In this document: piece by piece, positions 29,552 to 34,438 of the stretch
Layout: each line of letters starts with the position of its first letter
Position numbering within the stretch: position 1 is the stretch's first letter
Origin: Propionicimonas sp.
GTDB lineage: Bacteria; Actinomycetota; Actinomycetes; Propionibacteriales; Propionibacteriaceae
Assembly (NCBI GenBank): GCA_030158185.1
Contig: JAOATP010000157.1
Coordinates: forward strand, 1-34,438
DNA: 34,438 nucleotides
Direction: 5' to 3'
Position numbers and translations under genes: made by a program
Notes under the pieces: generated by a model
Database searches by the model: none
What the model saw: the letters and a program-made list of their open reading frames with translations, nothing else
What the model was told of the DNA's origin: nothing

Positions 29552-31102
29552 TCAGGCGGTCTGCGCGCCAGGCTCCGTGGGGGTCGACACCTCTGCGGTC
29601 AGCAGGTCCTCGAGTTCGGGCTGGGCCCGGTTCAGCGCCACCTCGTCGCCCCTGCTGCGGGTACGGCCGATCATCGGCGCGACGCCGGCGGCGTCCTCGA
29701 CGAGCTCCGGCGCACTGACGTGGCGCACCGACACGTCGACGCTGTCCACGTGGTCGAGGTCCTTCGTCACGACCTGCAGCTCCCGCAGCTTGCGAGCGGT
29801 CGGGAACACCCGGCCCTCGATCGAGCCGACCGCGTCGTTGTAGGCGCTGACGGCGCCGGTGAGTGAGCGTCCGACCTTGTCGAAGTGCTTTCCGAGCGTA
29901 CCGAGCCGGTCGTACAGCTCACGGCCGAGGCCGAACACCTCCTTGGCGGAGTCGGCGAGCGCCGCCTGACGCCACGAGTACGCCACGGCGCGGAGCATCG
30001 CGATCAGGGTGGTCGGGGTGGCGAGGATGATGTTCCGACGGGCGGCGTAGTCGTGCAGGTCGGGCAGCTGGCTGAGGGCCTCTGCAGCCAGGGCCTCGCT
30101 GGCCAGGAACAGGACGACGAACTCCGGCGATGACGGGTCGGCCTTGTAGTAGTCCTTGCGGGACAGCTGGTCGATGTGGCTCTGCACGTTCTTGGCGAAC
30201 AGGCCGAGGCAGCGCTCGCGCTCGACGTCGGTGTTGGCCTCGTGCGCATCGAGGAACGCGCTCAGCGGCACCTTGGAGTCGACGTAGACGAACTTGCCCT
30301 CTGCCAGCGTCACCTTCATGTCGGGACGGATGACAGCGCCGGAGCTGGTCTGGGTGGTCTCCTGCTGCACGAAGTCGCAGTACTCCAGCATCCCGGAGAT
30401 CTCGGCGACCCGCTTCAGCTGCAGCTCGCCCCAGGCGCCGCGGACCTGCGGCTTGCGCAGTGCCGTCACGAGGGCTGCGGTCTCCCGGCGCAGCGCCTCG
30501 CCGGTGAGCTTCACCTCTGCCACCTGGTTGCGCAGGTCGGTGCTGATGGCTGCGCGTTCCTTCTCCACCTCCGTGAGCCGGTTGTTGAAGCGCTCGAGGC
30601 TCTCCTTCACGGGCACCATCAACTGCTCTGTTGCCTTGAGGCGCTGCTCGGCGACGGCCTCGCCCTGCTTGGCCTGGTGCGCCGCGGTCTCCGCGGACAA
30701 CACCTTGAACTGGTTGATGATCGACTCGCGGTCCTCTGCGAGCTCCCTCGCCCTGGCGACGGCAGCGTCGCGCTCTGCGACCGCGCCGTCAGCCTTGGCG
30801 CGGGCGTGGGAGAGCGCCGCTCCCGCGTCCGCCGCTTCCGCGCGGGCAAGTGCAGCGTCCTCGCGTGCCTGGGCGACGTCGGCGACCAGCCGGGAGAGCT
30901 CCGAGCGTGCCTGCGCTGCCTCTGCGCGTCCCTCTGCTGCCTGGGTCTGGGCCTGCGCTGCCTCGGTACGGGCACGTTCGAGGGTGGCCTGGTCGTGGGC
31001 GCCGGACTCACCGGTACGCGAGCGCCACAACAGCCAGGAGGCCGCCGCGCCCACCGCGGTACCGATGACGAGGGCCAGGAGCAACCAGCCGATGTTCTGC
31101 AT
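29552..31102 (-). CDS. rmuC: DNA recombination protein RmuC
   Basis: N-terminal TM, coiled coil, RGAWGELQLKRVAEISGM...IRPDMKVTLAEGKFVYVDSKVPLSAF; start ATG 31102. Confidence 0.95.
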   Translation of the reverse strand: MQNIGWLLLALVIGTAVGAAASWLLWRSRTGESGAHDQATLERARTEAAQAQTQAAEGRAEAAQARSELSRLVADVAQAREDAALARAEAADAGAALSHARAKADGAVAERDAAVARARELAEDRESIINQFKVLSAETAAHQAKQGEAVAEQRLKATEQLMVPVKESLERFNNRLTEVEKERAAISTDLRNQVAEVKLTGEALRRETAALVTALRKPQVRGAWGELQLKRVAEISGMLEYCDFVQQETTQTSSGAVIRPDMKVTLAEGKFVYVDSKVPLSAFLDAHEANTDVERERCLGLFAKNVQSHIDQLSRKDYYKADPSSPEFVVLFLASEALAAEALSQLPDLHDYAARRNIILATPTTLIAMLRAVAYSWRQAALADSAKEVFGLGRELYDRLGTLGKHFDKVGRSLTGAVSAYNDAVGSIEGRVFPTARKLRELQVVTKDLDHVDSVDVSVRHVSAPELVEDAAGVAPMIGRTRSRGDEVALNRAQPELEDLLTAEVSTPTEPGAQTA

Positions 31103-31182
31103 GGTGTGATCCTGCCTGCCGGCACTGACACTTTGCGTCACCGACGCAGGGATTGGGCGGATTGGGTTCCATACTGGACGGC

Positions 31183-32442
31183 ATGCCTGCCAATTCCCAC
31201 ATCGATGACCTGGCTGCCTTCGTCTCCGCGTCCCCGTCCAGCTACCACGCCGCGGCCGAGGTGGCGCGCCGCCTGGTGGAAGCAGGCTTCACCGAACGGG
31301 CGGAGGGCGAGGCCTGGGAGCCCGGCGGGCGCCACTTCGTGCGTCGCGACGGCGCAGTGATCGGGTGGCGCGTGCCCGAGGATGTCGCCGGACCGACCGG
31401 CTTCCGGATCGTCGGTGCCCACACCGACTCGCCCGGCTTCAAGCTCAAGCCCGAACCGTCCGCCTACGCCTTCGGGTGGTCGCAGGCCGGCATGGAGGTC
31501 TATGGCGGGCCGCTGCTGAACTCCTGGCTCGATCGCGAGTTCGGTCTCGCCGGCCGGGTGGTCACCCGCTCGGGCGAGGTGCACCTGGTCTCGACGCCGG
31601 CCTGGCTGCGGATCCCGCAAGTCGCCCCGCACCTCGACCGCAGCGTCAACGACAGCCTGCACCTCGACCGTCAGGTGCACCTCAAGCCGGTCTTCGGCAC
31701 GGCTTCCGTCGACGTGCTGTCCGCCGTCGCCGGCAGCCTCGACCTGCACCGCGACGAGATCGACGGCCACGACCTGTTCGCTGCCGTGACCGAGAAGCCC
31801 GCCGTGATCGGGGTGACCGGTGAGTTCCTCGCCTCCGCGCGGCTGGACAACCTCTCCAGCGTCCACGCCGGGGTGGTCGCGCTCGTCACGGCCGGGGCGA
31901 GCGACCGCATCGACGTGCTGGCCTGCTTCGACCATGAGGAGATCGGCAGCTCCACCCGGACGGGGGCGTCCGGTCCCTTCCTCGAGAGCGTGCTGCGCCG
32001 GATCGCCGCGGGCCTCGGCTGGGGCGGGGAGGACTTCGAACGCGCGCTGTCTGCCTCGTTCGTGATCTCCGCCGATGCCGGCCACGCGATCCACCCCAAC
32101 TACCCGCACCTGCACGACCCGGACCACCGTCCTGGTGTGAACGCCGGCCCGCTGCTGAAGATCAACGCCAACCAGCGCTACACGACGGAGGGGCCGTCGA
32201 CGGCGCGGTGGCTGCGGGTCTGTCGGGCCGCGGGCGTGCCGACGCAGCCGTTCGTCTCGAACAACGCCGTGCCCTGCGGCTCGACCATCGGGCCGCTGAA
32301 CGCCACGCGGTTGGGCATCGAGAGCGTCGACGTCGGCGTCCCGCTGCTGAGCATGCACTCGGCGCGGGAGCTGTGCGGCGTGCAGGACCCGCTGTGGCTG
32401 GCCCAGGCGCTGACGGCGTTCTACTCCGGAGCGGACGCCTGA
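31183..32442 (+). CDS. M18 family aminopeptidase
   Basis: IVGAHTDSPGFKLKP; FDHEEIGSSTRTGASGPFLE; PLLSMHSARELCG. Confidence 0.95.
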   Translation: MPANSHIDDLAAFVSASPSSYHAAAEVARRLVEAGFTERAEGEAWEPGGRHFVRRDGAVIGWRVPEDVAGPTGFRIVGAHTDSPGFKLKPEPSAYAFGWSQAGMEVYGGPLLNSWLDREFGLAGRVVTRSGEVHLVSTPAWLRIPQVAPHLDRSVNDSLHLDRQVHLKPVFGTASVDVLSAVAGSLDLHRDEIDGHDLFAAVTEKPAVIGVTGEFLASARLDNLSSVHAGVVALVTAGASDRIDVLACFDHEEIGSSTRTGASGPFLESVLRRIAAGLGWGGEDFERALSASFVISADAGHAIHPNYPHLHDPDHRPGVNAGPLLKINANQRYTTEGPSTARWLRVCRAAGVPTQPFVSNNAVPCGSTIGPLNATRLGIESVDVGVPLLSMHSARELCGVQDPLWLAQALTAFYSGADA

Positions 32443-33335
32443 ACCCGGCCGACCGGCAGTTCCGCGAACAGGTGCGGGAAACCGTCCTCGACGACGATCG
32501 GCAGGTCGGGCTCTGGATCGAGCCGTAGCAACACCAGGTCCTCCGGCGCGAGGTCGGCATAGAAGCGGCCGCGGGTCGCCGCCAACTGGTGAGCGAACGA
32601 GAAGTGCACGAAGCCCTCTGCCAGGTACTCCATGCCCCGGCCCGACCACGGGTAGTTGCCGCTGGCGAGGGCGGCTTCCCACTCGGCGCGCGGCGTCCAG
32701 TGGAAGATCGGCTCGGTGACCGGGGTTGGTGCACCGAGGACGCCCAGCTCGACCAGATCGGCCCGCAGCCGTTCCGCCGAGGTGAAGGTGAGGCCGGTCA
32801 GGCCTGCGGCGGTAGCGGCCTCTGCGTTGCCCGGTGAGTCGTCGATGAAGATCGCCTTCCCTGGCTCGACCCCCGCCCGCCGGCACGCCAGGTCATAGAT
32901 CGCCGGGTCGGGCTTGACCAGGCCCTCCTCGCCGGAGACGACGATGTCGCTGAACCTTACGAGGATGCCGAAGCGCTCCCGGGCGATCGCGAACATGTCG
33001 GCCGCCCAGTTGGTGAGCGCGATGGTCGTGACGCCGGACTGGCCGAGCTCGGCGAGGACGGCGCCGGTCCCGGGCACCATCTGCGTGATCGTGTGCGGGA
33101 AGTGCTGCCGGTAGGCGCGGATGCTGTCGGCGTGATCGGGGAAGCGCCTGGCCAGCTCCGCCTCGGAGTCGGCGATGCTTGCGAGGCCGTCGTTGCGCCG
33201 GTTCCACTCGTCGAAGCCGACGTGCTCCATGAACGGGCGCACCGCGTCGGCGGGCATCACCTGCTCGAAGGCGCGCTCGGGAGCCCACCGGATGAGCACT
33301 CCACCAAGGTCGAAGATCACGAGAGTCACGGTCAC
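32421..33335 (-). CDS. HAD-superfamily hydrolase fused to C-terminal DUF952 domain
   Basis: HAD: VIFDLGGVLIRW...ALTNW...KPDPAIYDLACRRAGVEPGKAIFIDDSPGN; DUF952: IFHWTPRAEWEAALASGNYPWSG..MEYLAEGFVHFSFAHQLAATRGRFYADLAPEDLVLLRLD. GTG start 33335 or 33329. Confidence 0.85.
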   Translation of the reverse strand: MTVTLVIFDLGGVLIRWAPERAFEQVMPADAVRPFMEHVGFDEWNRRNDGLASIADSEAELARRFPDHADSIRAYRQHFPHTITQMVPGTGAVLAELGQSGVTTIALTNWAADMFAIARERFGILVRFSDIVVSGEEGLVKPDPAIYDLACRRAGVEPGKAIFIDDSPGNAEAATAAGLTGLTFTSAERLRADLVELGVLGAPTPVTEPIFHWTPRAEWEAALASGNYPWSGRGMEYLAEGFVHFSFAHQLAATRGRFYADLAPEDLVLLRLDPEPDLPIVVEDGFPHLFAELPVGRVQASAPE

Positions 33336-33366
33336 CCAACCACCTTCTCGCTTTCGGCGGCGTGAT

Positions 33367-33404
33367 TGTGAGTTGGTCCACCAAACTCGGTGGGCCAAGT
33401 CACA
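33367..33404 (+). repeat. 38-bp imperfect palindromic repeat, copy B
   Basis: TGTGAGTTGGTCCACCAAACTCGGTGGGCCAAGTCACA; 16-nt arms. Confidence 0.8.
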
Positions 33405-34323
33405 CCCAGCGGCGTCCGGCACAGCGCGGGCAGTCATGAGGTCTGCCGCGCCAGCCGTTGCGGGAAAGGACCGACGCGATGCGTCGCGCCATCGTGCAGG
33501 GACGGTCCAGCGTGTCCGACCAGCCGTACCGAAGGGTGTCAAGGCCGGCCTCGGTGTGACGGTTGTCCCTGGTCTGGTCGCGGAACCGGGCCGCGCCCTC
33601 GTGCCAGGTTCGTCCGTCCAGTTCGACCACGGTGCCGAACTCCGCATACCAGGCGTCGGTGGCGAAGGCCCCGACCGGGCTTTCCTGGCGAAGCGCCACC
33701 GGTAGCCCGTGGGCGCCCTCCACGCGATGGAGGTAGTGCCGTTCCAGCGGCGATCGCACGCCGTCCCCGACGTCGGCGAGCAGTTCGGTGAGCAGCTGGC
33801 GGCGCGGGTGACGTGGGAGCTCTGCGAGCGCCTCCCTGATCATGGCCGCAGGCGCCCCCCGTCCGACGGCTGCAGCGAGCAGGTTGACGAGCGCGTCCGT
33901 CCGCTGGGTCGCGGCAAGGTCGAGCACCGTGCGGACGAGGGTCGTCCGCGGCGGGTGGCCCACGGCGTCCCTGCGGTGACGCGAGAAGACCCACGGCTCG
34001 CGGCTGCGAACCTGCCGATCGGGTGACCAGATCGCGAACCTGTCCGGTGCGGGCATGAGGCGGTGCAGGTATGCCGCCGCAGCGAGGCCGAGGCAAGAGC
34101 CCGGACCGGCGAGGAGCACACCGGCCCAACCCAAGCCAAGCCAGCTGGGCTCGGGGCGCAGCGAGTACACGCCGGGTGCGAGCTGGAGCCAGTCGGTGCG
34201 GATAAGGCGCGTGATCACACGATCGCTGAGGCCTCCGGCGAGAACCTGCTCACGGGAGAGCACCCACGCCTGGTTCTCTGCGCGGCGGAGAAGTGCGGAA
34301 GGGACTTTCGTGCGGGGGATCAT
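33400..34323 (-). CDS. AbiEi-like N-terminal / DUF559-like (PD-(D/E)XK) C-terminal protein
   Basis: N-term VLSREQVLAGGLSDRVITRLIRTDWLQLAPGVYSL; C-term SPLERHYLH...FATDAWYAEFGTVVELDGRTWHEGAARFRDQTRDNRH; start ATG 34323 preferred over 34347. Confidence 0.8.
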   Translation of the reverse strand: MIPRTKVPSALLRRAENQAWVLSREQVLAGGLSDRVITRLIRTDWLQLAPGVYSLRPEPSWLGLGWAGVLLAGPGSCLGLAAAAYLHRLMPAPDRFAIWSPDRQVRSREPWVFSRHRRDAVGHPPRTTLVRTVLDLAATQRTDALVNLLAAAVGRGAPAAMIREALAELPRHPRRQLLTELLADVGDGVRSPLERHYLHRVEGAHGLPVALRQESPVGAFATDAWYAEFGTVVELDGRTWHEGAARFRDQTRDNRHTEAGLDTLRYGWSDTLDRPCTMARRIASVLSRNGWRGRPHDCPRCAGRRWV

Positions 34324-34374
34324 GCCTGCCACTATCGGCACGTCCACCCGGAAGCGATCACCCTCTCCGTCCCC

Positions 34375-34383
34375 TGTGGATAA
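34375..34383 (-). promoter_or_regulatory. consensus DnaA-box sequence TTATCCACA
   Basis: TGTGGATAA on + strand, exact match; single copy. Confidence 0.35.
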
Positions 34384-34384
34384 G

Positions 34385-34422
34385 TGTGAGTGGGTCCACC
34401 GAAGTCGGTGGGCCGATTCACA
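34385..34422 (+). repeat. 38-bp imperfect palindromic repeat, copy C
   Basis: TGTGAGTGGGTCCACCGAAGTCGGTGGGCCGATTCACA; same length and orientation as copy B. Confidence 0.8.
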
Positions 34423-34438
34423 ACGGACGGGGGCGACC

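Noticed and set aside
31130-31160. TGCGTCaccGACGCA dyad upstream of rmuC as an SOS box
   Set aside because: Does not match TCGAAC-N4-GTTCGA; short GC dyad compatible with chance.

Overview
High-GC actinobacterial chromosomal window (Propionibacteriaceae-like by feel; not proven) with about 35 supportable protein-coding genes. No rRNA, tRNA, CRISPR array or prophage was recognised. The backbone is mostly housekeeping. The order greA, DUF4307, mca, small membrane protein, DUF255/YyaL, [dcd], TrhA/PAQR, short-chain cis-prenyltransferase, phoH2, xseB/xseA, ispH resembles, from memory, the M. tuberculosis Rv1080c-Rv1110 neighbourhood. Other content includes a betaine/choline-type ABC operon, ilvA, rmuC, an M18 aminopeptidase, GH31, acetyl-CoA synthetase-like, a DUF222/HNH (13E12-type) gene, an HTH+VWA pair, a HAD-DUF952 fusion, and an AbiEi/DUF559-type gene. 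Most interesting observations: (1) the DUF559-type endonuclease-like gene is bracketed by two directly repeated 38-bp imperfect palindromes (TGTGAGT.GGTCCACC...GGTGGGCC..TCACA), with a related perfect hairpin about 5 kb away; (2) a near-perfect LexA/SOS box sits upstream of the DUF222/HNH gene; (3) an exact -10/start-codon spacing recurs upstream of about 17 genes, predicting leaderless transcripts and correcting several starts; (4) phoH2 (PIN-PhoH) has a structured leader with a 19-codon ORF; (5) stop codons lie inside terminator palindromes.
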